Source of the DNA: Georgenia_B sunbinii
GTDB taxonomy: Bacteria; Actinomycetota; Actinomycetes; Actinomycetales; Actinomycetaceae
Length of the DNA: 64,000 bases
NCBI RefSeq assembly: GCF_036421855.1
Contig: NZ_JAZGOK010000008.1
Direction: 5' to 3' (one strand)
Part shown: positions 1 through 9,309 of the stretch, piece after piece
How the letters are laid out: each line of letters starts with the position of its first letter
Numbering within the stretch: the first letter of the stretch is position 1
The notes under the pieces: model-generated
What the model saw: the letters and a program-made list of their open reading frames with translations, nothing else
Told to the model about the DNA's origin: nothing
The model's database searches: none
Program-made: the position numbers and the translations under genes

Positions 1-60
1 ATCAAAAAACTTGGCACACTGTTGAGTTCTCAAGAAACAGACACACACCGTCCGAACCGA
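1..60 (-). promoter_or_regulatory. rRNA operon leader (processing/antitermination region)
   Basis: Read on the minus strand this is TTGAGAACTCAACAGTGTGC followed by a CCAAGTTTTT tract. It closely matches the conserved leader found just ahead of 16S rRNA in many Actinobacteria. The small inverted repeat TTGAG/CTCAA lies at 22-33. The 16S gene itself would start left of the window, so no rRNA body is claimed. Its place directly behind tyrS is a common actinobacterial arrangement. Confidence 0.6.
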
Positions 61-275
61 CCTATCAAGACCAGATCCGGACCGGGGCAACCTCTTAACC
101 TTACCTGAGCGATCCGCCTCGTGCAACTCCGGGGAGATGCACCTGGCTGGCTGCTCAGGCCCCCGCCACGAGCGCATGACGCTGTCATGCTCTTTGCTTT
201 GGGGTGTCGCTCCTGGTGCCGGCCTTCGTGCTGTCCTAGCCACGTTGTCCGCGTCCTCCTGGGCAACGAGGTGAA

Positions 276-304
276 ACATTACGGGGGTCCGGCGGCTTCG
301 TCAA
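276..304 (-). promoter_or_regulatory. Predicted strong promoter for the rRNA operon
   Basis: The minus strand reads TTGACG (299-304), a 17-nt spacer, then TAATGT (276-281). This is a good SigA-type -35/-10 pair pointing at the rRNA leader, with initiation expected near 268. It lies after the tyrS terminator, so rrn is probably transcribed independently of tyrS. Confidence 0.55.
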
Positions 305-480
305 ACCGCTCCGGGCTCTCCCCTGAACTGCCTAGATTGGCCTCCTGACCTGCGCTTTTAGCGGTTCCGATCGGCGCAAGGCGCGGTCTGCGGCACGATT
401 CGGGCCTTGAGACGTCGTTCACACGGCGCGGCGCGCGGCCGGCTGCCCGTGCTGGGTTACTCGCGTATGAGGAGCGAGAA

Positions 481-528
481 CGCCGGCTGTGCCCCGGCCC
501 GGGAGGGGCACGTGGAGCACAGCCGGCG
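481..528 (-). terminator. Hairpin terminator after tyrS
   Basis: A perfect 12-bp inverted repeat (CGCCGGCTGTGC at 481-492 with GCACAGCCGGCG at 517-528) encloses a GC-rich 24-nt loop, 24 bases past the tyrS stop. There is no long U tail, which is usual for actinobacterial terminators. It would separate tyrS from the rRNA operon. Confidence 0.7.
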
Positions 529-551
529 TCAGTCCGCGGCGGCGGGTCGGT

Positions 552-1820
552 TCAGGAGGGGTCGACCTCGGCGACGGCGAGTACCCGCTTGCCGCGCCGC
601 AGGAGCACCCACTGCCCGGCGAGCACGTCGTCGGCGGCGACGACGTATTCCTCGTCGGTGACCTTGGCGTTGTTGAGGTACGCCCCGCCCTCGCCGATCG
701 TCCGCCGGGCCGCGCCCCTGCCGGCTGACAGCCCGCTGTCGACCAGCAGGTCAACGATGGTCGTCGTCCCCACCTGCAGCGGTGCCCGCGGCAGCTCGGC
801 GACGGCATGGCGCAGGGTGTCGGCGTCGAGGTCACCCAGCTCGCCGCGCCCGAAGAGTGCGCGAGAGGCCCGCTCGACACGGTCGGTCGCCTCGGCGCCG
901 TGCACCAGGGTGGTGACGTCCTGGGCGAGGGTGCGCTGCGCCTCCCGCGCGAACGGCCGCTCGGCGACCGCCTGCTCGAGCTCGGCGATCTCCTCGCGGG
1001 TACGGAAGGTGAACACCTTGAGGTACCGCACCGCATCGGCGTCGTCGGTGTTGAGCCAGAACTGGTAGAACGCGTACGGGCTCATCATGTCCGGCGCCAG
1101 CCACACCGCGCCGCCCTCGGTCTTGCCGAACTTGGTGCCGTCGGCCTTGGTGATGAGCGGCGTGGTGAGCGCGTGCACCGTGCGCCCCTCGGACTTGCGC
1201 ACGAGCTCGACGCCGGAGAGCAGGTTGCCCCACTGGTCGTTGCCGCCGGTCTGCAGCGAGCAGTCGTAGCGGCGGGCGAGCTCGAGGAAGTCCATGCCCT
1301 GCAAGATCTGGTAGCTGAACTCGGTGAACGAGATGCCCTCGTCGCTGTTCAGCCGGCGAGCCACGGTGTCCTTGGCGAGCATGGTGCCGAGCCGGTAGTG
1401 CTTGCCGACCTCACGCAGGAAGTCGAGCGTCGACAGCTCCGCCGTCCACTCGAGGTTGTTCACCATCCGAGCCGGGTTCTCGCCCTCGAAGTCGAGGAAG
1501 CGCGAGATCTGGTCGTGCAACCGGTCGGTCCAGCCGACGACGACCTCGCGGTCGTTGAGTGTCCGCTCCCCCGACATCCGCGGGTCACCGATGAGCCCGG
1601 TCGCACCGCCGACGAGCGCGATCGCGCGGTGGCCGGCGCGCTGCAGGTGGCGCAGCAGGACGAGCTGGACCAGATGTCCGTGGTGCAGGCTCGGCGCCGT
1701 CGGGTCGAAACCGCAGTAGTACGTGACCGGCCCGGCGGCGAGTGCGTCGCGGATCGCGTCGCGGTCGGTGGACTGGGCGATGAGCCCTCGCCACTCCAGC
1801 TCGTCCAGGATGTCGTTCAC
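552..1820 (-). CDS. tyrS: Tyrosyl-tRNA synthetase
   Basis: Class Ic aminoacyl-tRNA synthetase that charges tRNA-Tyr with tyrosine in the cytoplasm. The 422-residue product has the usual family length. The Rossmann catalytic domain carries the HIGH-type signature as HHGH (in PSLHHGHL, about residue 45) and the KMSKS-type loop as KFGKT (about residue 230). An S4-like RNA-binding domain ends the protein (about 355-422). The GTG start is preceded by a GAGGGAAGG ribosome-binding site. It follows the glycosylase gene by about 150 bp and precedes the rRNA operon. Confidence 0.97.
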   Translation of the reverse strand: MNDILDELEWRGLIAQSTDRDAIRDALAAGPVTYYCGFDPTAPSLHHGHLVQLVLLRHLQRAGHRAIALVGGATGLIGDPRMSGERTLNDREVVVGWTDRLHDQISRFLDFEGENPARMVNNLEWTAELSTLDFLREVGKHYRLGTMLAKDTVARRLNSDEGISFTEFSYQILQGMDFLELARRYDCSLQTGGNDQWGNLLSGVELVRKSEGRTVHALTTPLITKADGTKFGKTEGGAVWLAPDMMSPYAFYQFWLNTDDADAVRYLKVFTFRTREEIAELEQAVAERPFAREAQRTLAQDVTTLVHGAEATDRVERASRALFGRGELGDLDADTLRHAVAELPRAPLQVGTTTIVDLLVDSGLSAGRGAARRTIGEGGAYLNNAKVTDEEYVVAADDVLAGQWVLLRRGKRVLAVAEVDPS

Positions 1821-1974
1821 GTCAGTTGCCTTCCCTCGCTCGTCCGTGATCGGTGCTGCAGTGCAGCGGGGTCAGTCTGCCCTGATCGACCGCCCGGCGG
1901 CATATCCGTCCGTGCCAGTCCCGCCCGACGGCGATTGGCTGGCCGCACGCAGCGGCGTCGGCGCCGACCACGGC

Positions 1975-2580
1975 TCAGCGCTTGCGACGCTGGGCGGGGC
2001 GGAACTGGGAGACGGTGGGCTCGTCGGGCAGCCAGAAGCGCCACGGGAACACCTGGCCGTCACCACCGGGACCGGCGACGCCCACCCGGGGACCGGTTCG
2101 GACCTGCGTTGCCGCCACCGGCGGCGGGGTCAGCGACGCCCGCCCGTCGGGGGCGAGGACGAGGTCGTTGTCTTTACCGTCGAGGCCGAGCGCCTGGGCC
2201 ATCCGCGCCGGACCGCGGGCGAGGTCGACGTCGCGCTTGGCGGCCACGCGGCGCGACCGCGCCAGTTCGATCCCCTCGATGACCTCGCCGCCGCGCAGCA
2301 GCACCGCGCTCGCCCGGCCCTCGGGGCCGCACACGACGTTGCAGCACCAGTGCATGCCGTAGGTGAAGTAGACGTACAACCGTCCCGCGGCGTGGAACAT
2401 CGCCTCGGTCCGCGGGGTACGGCCGCGGAAGGCGTGGGAGCCGGGGTCACGGCCGCCCTCGTAGGCCTCGACCTCGGTGAGTCGCACGCTCACCGCCCCT
2501 TCGGGGCCGCGGACCGTCAGCCGGCCGCCGAGCAGCAACGGGGCGACCTCGAGGGCATCGCGGGAGTAGTCGACGCTCAT
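1975..2580 (-). CDS. mpg: DNA-3-methyladenine glycosylase (MPG/AAG family)
   Basis: Base-excision repair enzyme that removes alkylated or deaminated purines. The 201-residue protein is a full-length AAG-fold domain. The catalytic region TEVEAYEGGRDPGSHAFRGR contains the expected glutamate, and YVYFTYGMHWCCNVV is the DNA-intercalating/binding segment. The ATG start has only a weak purine-rich site before it. The 18-bp repeat array starts 24 bp upstream of that start. It lies between argH and tyrS, a conserved actinobacterial order. Confidence 0.93.
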   Translation of the reverse strand: MSVDYSRDALEVAPLLLGGRLTVRGPEGAVSVRLTEVEAYEGGRDPGSHAFRGRTPRTEAMFHAAGRLYVYFTYGMHWCCNVVCGPEGRASAVLLRGGEVIEGIELARSRRVAAKRDVDLARGPARMAQALGLDGKDNDLVLAPDGRASLTPPPVAATQVRTGPRVGVAGPGGDGQVFPWRFWLPDEPTVSQFRPAQRRKR

Positions 2581-2603
2581 CTCGCGGCCGCACCGTCCGC
2601 GCG

Positions 2604-2747
2604 AACGATCGCGCTCCCGCGGACAATCCCGCTCTCGGCGACAACCCCGCTGTCGGCGACAACCCTGCTCTCGCAGACAATCCCGCTCTCACGCACTATC
2701 CCGCGACCGCGGACAATCCTGCTCTCGGGGAGGATCCTGCTCTCGCG
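2604..2747. repeat. 18-bp tandem repeat array, locus 1 (8 units)
   Basis: Eight consecutive 18-bp units fill most of the argH-mpg gap. Units at 2622, 2640, 2658, 2676 and 2712 are close matches to GACAATCCCGCTCTCGGC; those at 2604, 2694 and 2730 are degenerate. The conserved positions are GACAA, GCT and the closing TC. The same repeat occurs at 17513-17602 and 23598-23729. No protein function is apparent here and the role is unknown. Confidence 0.9.
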
Positions 2748-2793
2748 GAGGAGTGGCGGGGTGCGCGGGGGCGGGGCGTCGCGGGAGGGCATG

Positions 2794-4254
2794 TCAGGCG
2801 CTGGCCCCGGCAGTCCAGGCGCGCAGGCCGGCGGCAGCCGACGCGGCGGCCTCGAGCTGCTCGGCGACCCGGACCGGTGCGGTGCCGCCGCGGCCGTCGC
2901 GGGAAGCGATCGAGCCCTCGACGGTCAGCACGGTGCGCACCGCGGGTGTCAGGTGCGGCGAGATGCCGGCGAGCTCGTCGTCGGTGAGGTCCCACAGCTC
3001 CTTGCCGGCGGCCTCGCAGACCTGCACGCAGGAGCCGGCGATCTCGTGGGCATCGCGGAACGCCACGCCTTCACGCACCAGCCACTCAGCGATGTCGGTC
3101 GCCAGCGAGAAGCCCTGCGGCGCCAGCTCGGCCATCCGCTCGGTGTCGAAGCCGAGCGTGGCGACCATCCCGGACACCGCCGGCAGCAGCACCGCGAGGG
3201 TGTCGACGCCGTCGAACACCGGCTCCTTGTCCTCCTGCAGGTCGCGGTTGTACGCCAGCGGCAGGCCCTTGAGGGTGGCGAGCAGCCCGGTGAGGTTGCC
3301 GATGAGCCGGCCGGACTTGCCGCGCGCCAGCTCGGCGACGTCGGGGTTCTTCTTCTGCGGCATGATCGACGACCCGGTGGAGAACGAGTCATGGAGCCGG
3401 ACGAAGCCGAACTCCTTCGTCGCCCAGATGATGACCTCCTCGCTCAGCCGCGACAGGTCCACCCCCACCATGGCGACGACGAACGCGAACTCGGCGACGA
3501 CGTCGCGCGCGGCGGTGCCGTCGATGGAGTTCTCCACCGAGTCGGTGAACCCGAGGTCCGCCGCGACGGCACGCGGGTCGAGGCCGAGCGAGGACCCGGC
3601 CAGCGCGCCGGAACCGTAGGGCGAAACTCCGGCCCGCCGGTCCCAGTCGCGCCACCGCTCGACGTCGCGCAGCAGCGGCCACGCGTGGGCGAGCAGGTGG
3701 TGGGCGAGCAGCACCGGCTGCGCGTGCTGCAGGTGGGTGCGGCCCGGCATCACGGCGTCGCCGTGCTCGCGGGCCTGGCCGACGAGCGAGTCGACGACGT
3801 CGAGGACCCCGCCGGCAAGCTCGCGCGCCTGCTCGCGCAGGTAGGCGCGCACCAGCGTGGCGATCTGGTCGTTGCGGGAACGCCCGGCGCGCAGCTTCCC
3901 TCCCAAGGAAGCCCCGGCACGCTCGATGAGGCCGCGCTCCAGCGCGGTGTGGACGTCCTCGTCATCGGGCTGCGGGGCGAACGCGCCGGAGACGACGTCG
4001 GCCTCGAGCCGGTCGAGGGCGTCGATCATGCCGCTGAGCTCGGCGTCGTCGAGCAGCCCCGCCGCCGCCAACGCCCGGGCGTGCGCCCGGGAGCCGGCGA
4101 TGTCGTGGCGGGCCAGCCGCCAGTCGAAGTGGGTCGAGCGGGACAGCTCGGCGAGCGCGTCGGCGGGGCCGCCGGCGAACCGGCCGCCCCACAGGCTCAG
4201 CCGCGATCCGCCGTCGGCGGCCCCATCGGCCCGCCCGCCGTCGTGCTCACTCAT
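2794..4254 (-). CDS. argH: Argininosuccinate lyase
   Basis: Last step of arginine synthesis: splits argininosuccinate to arginine and fumarate. The 486-residue protein belongs to the fumarase/aspartase superfamily. The signature loop GSSIMPQKKNPD is present, as are the conserved SRNDQ and GRTHLQHAQP segments. It is the last gene of the arg operon, and its ATG overlaps the end of argG by 8 nt. The N-terminus has about 20 extra low-complexity residues before LWGGRF, so a later start cannot be excluded, but the overlap supports this one. Confidence 0.97.
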   Translation of the reverse strand: MSEHDGGRADGAADGGSRLSLWGGRFAGGPADALAELSRSTHFDWRLARHDIAGSRAHARALAAAGLLDDAELSGMIDALDRLEADVVSGAFAPQPDDEDVHTALERGLIERAGASLGGKLRAGRSRNDQIATLVRAYLREQARELAGGVLDVVDSLVGQAREHGDAVMPGRTHLQHAQPVLLAHHLLAHAWPLLRDVERWRDWDRRAGVSPYGSGALAGSSLGLDPRAVAADLGFTDSVENSIDGTAARDVVAEFAFVVAMVGVDLSRLSEEVIIWATKEFGFVRLHDSFSTGSSIMPQKKNPDVAELARGKSGRLIGNLTGLLATLKGLPLAYNRDLQEDKEPVFDGVDTLAVLLPAVSGMVATLGFDTERMAELAPQGFSLATDIAEWLVREGVAFRDAHEIAGSCVQVCEAAGKELWDLTDDELAGISPHLTPAVRTVLTVEGSIASRDGRGGTAPVRVAEQLEAAASAAAGLRAWTAGASA

Positions 4255-5554
4255 TCCCGGCGCCCTCGAGCTCCCCGGCGCCGAGGTCCTCGCCGTTGCC
4301 GAAGGCGACGTCGCGGGCTGCCGACAGCTTGGCGGTCATCCCGAAGATCTCGATGAAGCCCTTGGCGTTGGACTGGTCGAAGGTGTCGCCCGCGTCGTAG
4401 GTGGCGAGGTTGAAGTCGTACAGGCTGGTGTCGCTGCGGCGGCCGGTGACGACGGCGCGCCCGCCGTGCATGTGCAGCCGGATGTCGCCGGACACGTAGC
4501 GCTGGGTGTCGTTGATGAACACGTCGAGCGAGTTCTTCAGCGGGGAGAACCACTGGCCGTCGTAGACCAGCTCGCCCCAGCGCTGCTCGACGGTCTTCTT
4601 GAACCGCGCCTGCTCGCGCTCGATGGTGACGTTCTCCAGCTCCTGGTGGGCGGTGATGAGCGCGATCGCGCCCGGCGCCTCGTACACCTCGCGGGACTTG
4701 ATGCCCACGAGGCGGTCCTCGACGATGTCGATGCGGCCCACGCCCTGCGCGCCGGCGCGGCGGTTGAGCTCCTGGATCGCCTGCAGCGGGGTGACGGCGA
4801 CGCCGTCGAGCGCCACCGGGATGCCCTGCTCGAAGGTGATGACGACCTCGTCCGGCACCGGCGGGAAGGCCGGGTCGTCGGTGTAGCTGTAGACGTCCTT
4901 CGTCGGCGCGTTCCAGATGTCCTCGAGGAAGCCGGTCTCGACGGCGCGGCCCCAGACGTTCTGGTCGACGGAGAACGGGTTGTTCTTGGTGGTCTCGATC
5001 GGCAGGTTGTGCTTCTCGGCGTACTCGATGGCGACGTCGCGGGTGAGCGCGAGGTCGCGGACCGGCGCGAGGCACTTGAGGTCCGGCGCCAGGGACGTGA
5101 TGCCGACCTCGAAGCGGACCTGGTCGTTGCCCTTGCCGGTGCAGCCGTGGGCGACCGTGGTGGCGCCGAACTGGCGGGCGGCGCGCACGAGGTGCTTGAC
5201 GATCACCGGGCGGGAGATCGCCGAGACCACCGGGTAGCGGTCCTGGTAGAGCGCGTTGGCCTTGAGCGCGGCCATGCAGTACTCGGTGGCGAACTCGTCG
5301 CGGGCGTCGGCGACGTAGGCGGCAACCGCGCCGCAGTCGAGCGCGCGCTGGCGGATGACCTCGAGGTCCTCCCCGCCCTGGCCGACGTCGACGGCGACGG
5401 CGATGACCTCCATGCCGGTCTGCTCCGCGATCCAGCCGATCGCCACCGAGGTGTCGAGCCCGCCGGAGTAGGCGAGGACGACGCGCTCCTTGGCGGGCGC
5501 GGACCCCTCGGACACGGGTACGGCGGTGGTGGCGGGCGTGGTCTGGTCGGTCAT
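4247..5554 (-). CDS. argG: Argininosuccinate synthase
   Basis: ATP-dependent condensation of citrulline and aspartate. The 435-residue product carries the PP-loop AYSGGLDTS near residue 33 and the family segments GCTGKGNDQVRFE and SVDQNVWGR. The reading frame stays open far upstream, but the ATG at 5554 is chosen because it forms an ATGA overlap with the argR stop and leaves a normal-length protein. The first 27 residues are Thr/Pro/Ala-rich and poorly conserved. Confidence 0.96.
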   Translation of the reverse strand: MTDQTTPATTAVPVSEGSAPAKERVVLAYSGGLDTSVAIGWIAEQTGMEVIAVAVDVGQGGEDLEVIRQRALDCGAVAAYVADARDEFATEYCMAALKANALYQDRYPVVSAISRPVIVKHLVRAARQFGATTVAHGCTGKGNDQVRFEVGITSLAPDLKCLAPVRDLALTRDVAIEYAEKHNLPIETTKNNPFSVDQNVWGRAVETGFLEDIWNAPTKDVYSYTDDPAFPPVPDEVVITFEQGIPVALDGVAVTPLQAIQELNRRAGAQGVGRIDIVEDRLVGIKSREVYEAPGAIALITAHQELENVTIEREQARFKKTVEQRWGELVYDGQWFSPLKNSLDVFINDTQRYVSGDIRLHMHGGRAVVTGRRSDTSLYDFNLATYDAGDTFDQSNAKGFIEIFGMTAKLSAARDVAFGNGEDLGAGELEGAGNE

Positions 5555-6138
5555 GCGGAGTCTCTTTCCTTGGCTGGTGCGGTGATCGGAATGGTGGTGA
5601 GCCCGTCCTCGCCGGGTGCGGCGGGCCGTGATCGTGGCGCGGCGAGGTCGAGCAGGAGGGTCGCGGTGGCCGTCGCGGAGCTCTCGTCGCGGGCGACGAC
5701 GAGCACCGTGTCGTCCCCGGCGAGCGTACCCATGACTCCGGGCAGCACGGCGGCGTCGACCGCGGAGGCCAGCAGCTGCGCGGCGCCGGCCGGGGTACGG
5801 AGCACGACGAGCTGGCCGGAGGACTCGGTGGAGACGAGCAGCTCGCTGCACCAGCGCGCCAGCCGGGCGACCTGGCCGTCGTCCGGCGGGACGGGCGGGC
5901 CCATCGCGGCGGCCGCGCCCGCGCCGGGGATCGCGTAGACCTGGTCCCCGTCGGGCAGCGTGATCTTGCTGGCCCGCAGCTCGACGAGGTCGCGCGAGAG
6001 GGTCGCCTGGGTGACCTGGACGCCCTGCTCGGCGAGCTGGGCGCTGAGCTCGGACTGCGAGGCGATGCGGCGCTGGGTCAGCAGCCGCGCCACGAGGGCG
6101 TGGCGGGCCGCCTTGGTCACCGGGATGCCGGGCGTCAC
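5551..6138 (-). CDS. argR: Arginine repressor
   Basis: Hexameric arginine-responsive DNA-binding regulator of arginine synthesis. The 195-residue protein has an N-terminal winged helix (ARHALVARLLTQRRIASQSE, then TQATLSRDLVEL) and a C-terminal oligomerisation/arginine-binding domain with GTLAGDDTVLVV, the family GTIAGDDT motif. The GTG at 6138 overlaps the argF stop as GTGA, and the stop overlaps argG as ATGA. The Pro/Gly-rich linker (about residues 65-85) and the C-terminal tail are longer than in Bacillus homologues. Confidence 0.95.
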   Translation of the reverse strand: MTPGIPVTKAARHALVARLLTQRRIASQSELSAQLAEQGVQVTQATLSRDLVELRASKITLPDGDQVYAIPGAGAAAAMGPPVPPDDGQVARLARWCSELLVSTESSGQLVVLRTPAGAAQLLASAVDAAVLPGVMGTLAGDDTVLVVARDESSATATATLLLDLAAPRSRPAAPGEDGLTTIPITAPAKERDSA

Positions 6139-7079
6139 GGCTGCTGCCCGAGGAGGTGGACGAGGACGGCCTTCTGCACGTGGCGCCGGTTCTCCGCCTC
6201 GTCCCACACCACCGAGCGGGGGCCGTCGATGACCTCACCGGTCACCTCGGTGCCGCGGTAGGCGGGCAGGCAGTGGAGGAAGATCGCGTCGTTGCCGCGG
6301 GCCATGAGCTCCTCGGTGACCCGGTAGGGCACGAACGGTGCCTCGCGGTCGGCCGCCTCACCCTCCTGGCCCATGGAGATCCAGGTGTCGGTGGCCACCG
6401 CGGTGACGCCGTCGACCGCCTCGGCGGGGTCGCTCGTCACGGTGATCCGGCCGCCGGTCTCGGCGGCGATCCGGCCGGCCCACTCGACGATCTGCGGGTC
6501 CGGCAGGTACCCCTCGGGGCCGGCGATGCGGACGTCGAGCCCGGCGGTGGCGCCGCCGATGAGGTACGAGTGGGCCATGTTGTTCGCGCCGTCGCCGAGG
6601 TAGGCCAGCGAGCGGCCGGCGAGCGCCGGGCCCTGCACCGCCAGGCCGCCGCGGTGCTCGGCGATGGTCTGCAGGTCGGCGAGGATCTGGCAGGGGTGGA
6701 GCAGGTCGGTCAGCGCGTTGACGACCGGCACCCGCGACACGGCGGCGGCGATCTCCAGGTTCTCCTGGGCGAAGGTCCGCCACACGATGGCCGCGACCTG
6801 CCGGTCGAGCACCCGCACGGTGTCGGCGATCGGTTCGCCGCGCCCGGCGTGGGTCGCTGCGGAGTCCAGCACGAGCGGGAAGCCGCCGAGCTCGTGGATG
6901 CCGACCGAGAACGACACCCGGGTGCGGGTCGACGCCTTGTCGAAGATGACCGCGACGGACTTGCCGTCCAGCGGCCGCGGCGCAGCGGTGCCGGCCTTGA
7001 GGCGCATCGCGAGGTCGAGGACGTCGCGCTGGGCCTGCGGGTCGAGGTCGTCGTCGGTGAGGAAGTGGGCGAGGGTCAT
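6135..7079 (-). CDS. argF: Ornithine carbamoyltransferase
   Basis: Forms citrulline from ornithine and carbamoyl phosphate. The 314-residue protein has the carbamoyl-phosphate motif STRTR (in DKASTRTRVSF) and the ornithine-side motif HCLPAYRG. The HPCQ segment is also present (LLHPCQILADL). It is coupled to argD by ATGA and to argR by GTGA overlaps. It is the anabolic enzyme by context; no arcA or arcC genes are near. Confidence 0.97.
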   Translation of the reverse strand: MTLAHFLTDDDLDPQAQRDVLDLAMRLKAGTAAPRPLDGKSVAVIFDKASTRTRVSFSVGIHELGGFPLVLDSAATHAGRGEPIADTVRVLDRQVAAIVWRTFAQENLEIAAAVSRVPVVNALTDLLHPCQILADLQTIAEHRGGLAVQGPALAGRSLAYLGDGANNMAHSYLIGGATAGLDVRIAGPEGYLPDPQIVEWAGRIAAETGGRITVTSDPAEAVDGVTAVATDTWISMGQEGEAADREAPFVPYRVTEELMARGNDAIFLHCLPAYRGTEVTGEVIDGPRSVVWDEAENRRHVQKAVLVHLLGQQP

Positions 7080-8338
7080 GCGGTCTCCACCGAGTCGAGG
7101 ATGCCGGGCAGGTCGGCGAGGAACTGGTCCGCCTGCTCCTGGCTGAGGACGTAGGGCGGCGCGAGCCGGATGGTCGACTCGGCTACCGCGTTGATGATGT
7201 AGCCGGCGTCGAGCGCCGCGGCGAGGACGTCCTTGGCCACCGGCCGGGTGAGCTCGACGGCGTCGAGCAGGCCCTCGCCGCGGGCGGCGGCGATGAGCGG
7301 GTGGCCCAGCGCGAGCGCGCCGTCGCGCAGCTGGGCGCCGCGGGCGGTGACGGCGTCGAGCAGCCCGTCGCGCTCGATGACGTGGATGGTCGCCAGCGCG
7401 GCGGCCGAGGCCACCGGGTTGCCACCGAAGGTGGTGCCGTGCTGGCCGGGGCCGAGCAGGGTCGCCGGGCCCTCGCCGACGGCGACGACGGCGCCGATCG
7501 GCATCCCGCCGGCAAGACCCTTGGCGAGCACGACGACGTCGGGTACCACGCCGCCGCCAATGTGGTCGTGGTGGTGGGCCATCCAGCGCCCGGTGCGGCC
7601 CATGCCGGTCTGCACCTCGTCGAGGATGAGCAGCGCGCCGTGCCTCGTCGTCAGCTCGCGGGCGGCGGCGAGGTAGCCGGGCGGCAGCGGCCGGACCCCG
7701 ACCTCCCCCTGGATCGGCTCGAGGACGAGCGCGGCGACGTCGTCGCCCATCGCGGCCTCCAGCGCGGCGAGGTCACCGAACGGCAGGTGCTCGACCCCGC
7801 CGGGCAGCGGCTCGAACGGCTCGCGGTAGGCGTGCTTGTGGGTGAGCGCCAGCGCGCCCATGGTGCGGCCGTGGAACGCGCCCTCGAGGGCGAGGATCCG
7901 CGGCCGGCCGGTGCCGCCGTGGCGGCGGGCCAGCTTGAAGGCGGCCTCCATGCCCTCGGTGCCGGAGTTCGCGAAGAACACCCGCGAGCCCTCCGGCGCC
8001 CCGCCGACGACAGTGATCTCCAGCAGCCGCTCGGCGAGGTGGATCTGGGTCGGGGTGGCGAAGAAGTTCGAGACGTGGCCGAGCGTGCCGAGCTGCGCGG
8101 AGACCGCGGAGACCAGCGTCGGGTGGGCGTGGCCGAGGGAGTTGACCGCGATCCCGGCGAGCAGGTCGAGGTAGCGCTTGCCGTCGGCGTCCCACACCCA
8201 GGCGCCCTCGCCGCGCACGAGCACGCGCTGCGGCGGGCCGAAGGTGTTCATCAGGGCATGGCCGTAGCGCTCGGCCCACGCCGCGGCGCTGCCGTCACCG
8301 GCGATGAGGCCGGTTGCCTCGGGGGCGATGTCGGTCAC
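7076..8338 (-). CDS. argD: Acetylornithine aminotransferase
   Basis: PLP-dependent class III aminotransferase that converts N-acetylglutamate semialdehyde to N-acetylornithine. The 420-residue protein shows the PLP phosphate-binding NSGTEGMEAAFKLARRH segment, the aspartate in ILDEVQTGMGRTG and the Schiff-base lysine in VLAKGLAGGMPIGA. The GTG start overlaps the argB stop (GTGA). As in other bacteria it could also serve as the DAP-pathway aminotransferase for the dapD product; that is inference. Confidence 0.96.
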   Translation of the reverse strand: MTDIAPEATGLIAGDGSAAAWAERYGHALMNTFGPPQRVLVRGEGAWVWDADGKRYLDLLAGIAVNSLGHAHPTLVSAVSAQLGTLGHVSNFFATPTQIHLAERLLEITVVGGAPEGSRVFFANSGTEGMEAAFKLARRHGGTGRPRILALEGAFHGRTMGALALTHKHAYREPFEPLPGGVEHLPFGDLAALEAAMGDDVAALVLEPIQGEVGVRPLPPGYLAAARELTTRHGALLILDEVQTGMGRTGRWMAHHHDHIGGGVVPDVVVLAKGLAGGMPIGAVVAVGEGPATLLGPGQHGTTFGGNPVASAAALATIHVIERDGLLDAVTARGAQLRDGALALGHPLIAAARGEGLLDAVELTRPVAKDVLAAALDAGYIINAVAESTIRLAPPYVLSQEQADQFLADLPGILDSVETA

Positions 8339-9309
8339 GGTTCCTCCACGGGGGTCGGGGTGTCGGTGCTGCGGCGGGCCCAGTCGGGCAGCACGAGGGT
8401 GCCCACGCCCCGGTCGGTGAAGATCTCCAGCAGCATCGAGTGCGGCTGGCGGCCGTCGATGATGTGCGCCTGCGGCACGCCGCCGCGCACCGCCCGCAGG
8501 CAGGCCTCCATCTTGGGCACCATGCCGGACTCGAGGTCGGGCAGCATGCGGCTGAGGTCCGCGGCGGCGATCTCCCGGATGATCGAGGAGCGGTCCGGCC
8601 AGGCGGCGTAGAGGCCCTCGACGTCGGTGAGCACGACGAGCTTGCGCGCGCCGAGCGCCACCGCGAGCGCCGACGCGGCGGTGTCGGCGTTGACGTTGAG
8701 CACCTGGGTCGGGTCGGTGATGTCCGGGGCGATGGTGGAGACCACCGGGATCCGGCCGGCGGCGAGCAGGTCCTCGACGGCGCCGGGGTTGACCTCGACG
8801 ACGTCGCCGACGAGCCCGACGTCCACCGCCTCGCCGTCGACCATCGCGACGCGGCGCTCGGCCCGGAACAGGCCGCCGTCCTCGCCGGAGAGGCCGACGG
8901 CGTTGGACGTGCGCACGTTGAGCTGGGAGACGAGGTCGCGCTGCACCTGGCCGGTGAGCACCATCCGCACGACGTCCATCGTCTCGGGGGTGGTCACCCG
9001 CAGCCCGCCGCGGAACTCGGACTCGATCGCGAGGCGCTCGAGCATCGCGGAGATCTGCGGGCCGCCGCCGTGGACGACGATCGGCTGCATCCCGACCTGG
9101 TGGAGGAACTGCACGTCAGCGGCGAACGCCCGCTTGAGGCGGTCGTCGACCATCGCGTTGCCGCCGTACTTGATGACCACGCGGGTGCCGGCGAAGCGCT
9201 CCAGCCACGGCAGCGCCGCGATGAGCACCTCGGCCTTCTGGTCGGGGCGCAGCTCGTCGGCCAGCTCGAGGTCGAGGGGCGGCGACGACGGGGAGTGGGT
9301 GTCGGTCAT
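8335..9309 (-). CDS. argB: Acetylglutamate kinase
   Basis: Phosphorylates N-acetylglutamate, usually the feedback-controlled step. The 324-residue protein is an amino acid kinase fold with VIKYGGNAM at the N-terminal phosphate-binding lysine and HGGGPQIS in the substrate loop. The ATG at 9309 forms an ATGA overlap with argJ. The frame is open further upstream, but that extension is antisense-like Arg-rich sequence inside argJ and was excluded. Confidence 0.96.
   Translation of the reverse strand: MTDTHSPSSPPLDLELADELRPDQKAEVLIAALPWLERFAGTRVVIKYGGNAMVDDRLKRAFAADVQFLHQVGMQPIVVHGGGPQISAMLERLAIESEFRGGLRVTTPETMDVVRMVLTGQVQRDLVSQLNVRTSNAVGLSGEDGGLFRAERRVAMVDGEAVDVGLVGDVVEVNPGAVEDLLAAGRIPVVSTIAPDITDPTQVLNVNADTAASALAVALGARKLVVLTDVEGLYAAWPDRSSIIREIAAADLSRMLPDLESGMVPKMEACLRAVRGGVPQAHIIDGRQPHSMLLEIFTDRGVGTLVLPDWARRSTDTPTPVEEP

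Noticed and set aside
1723..4356. 877-codon plus-strand open frame across mpg and argH
   Set aside because: It is the antisense shadow of well-supported minus-strand genes, a common effect of high GC3, and its translation has low-complexity Arg/Gly/Ala content without domains.
5555..6238. In-frame upstream extension of argG by 228 codons
   Set aside because: It is argR DNA read in another frame; the ATGA overlap and normal ArgG length favour the start at 5554.
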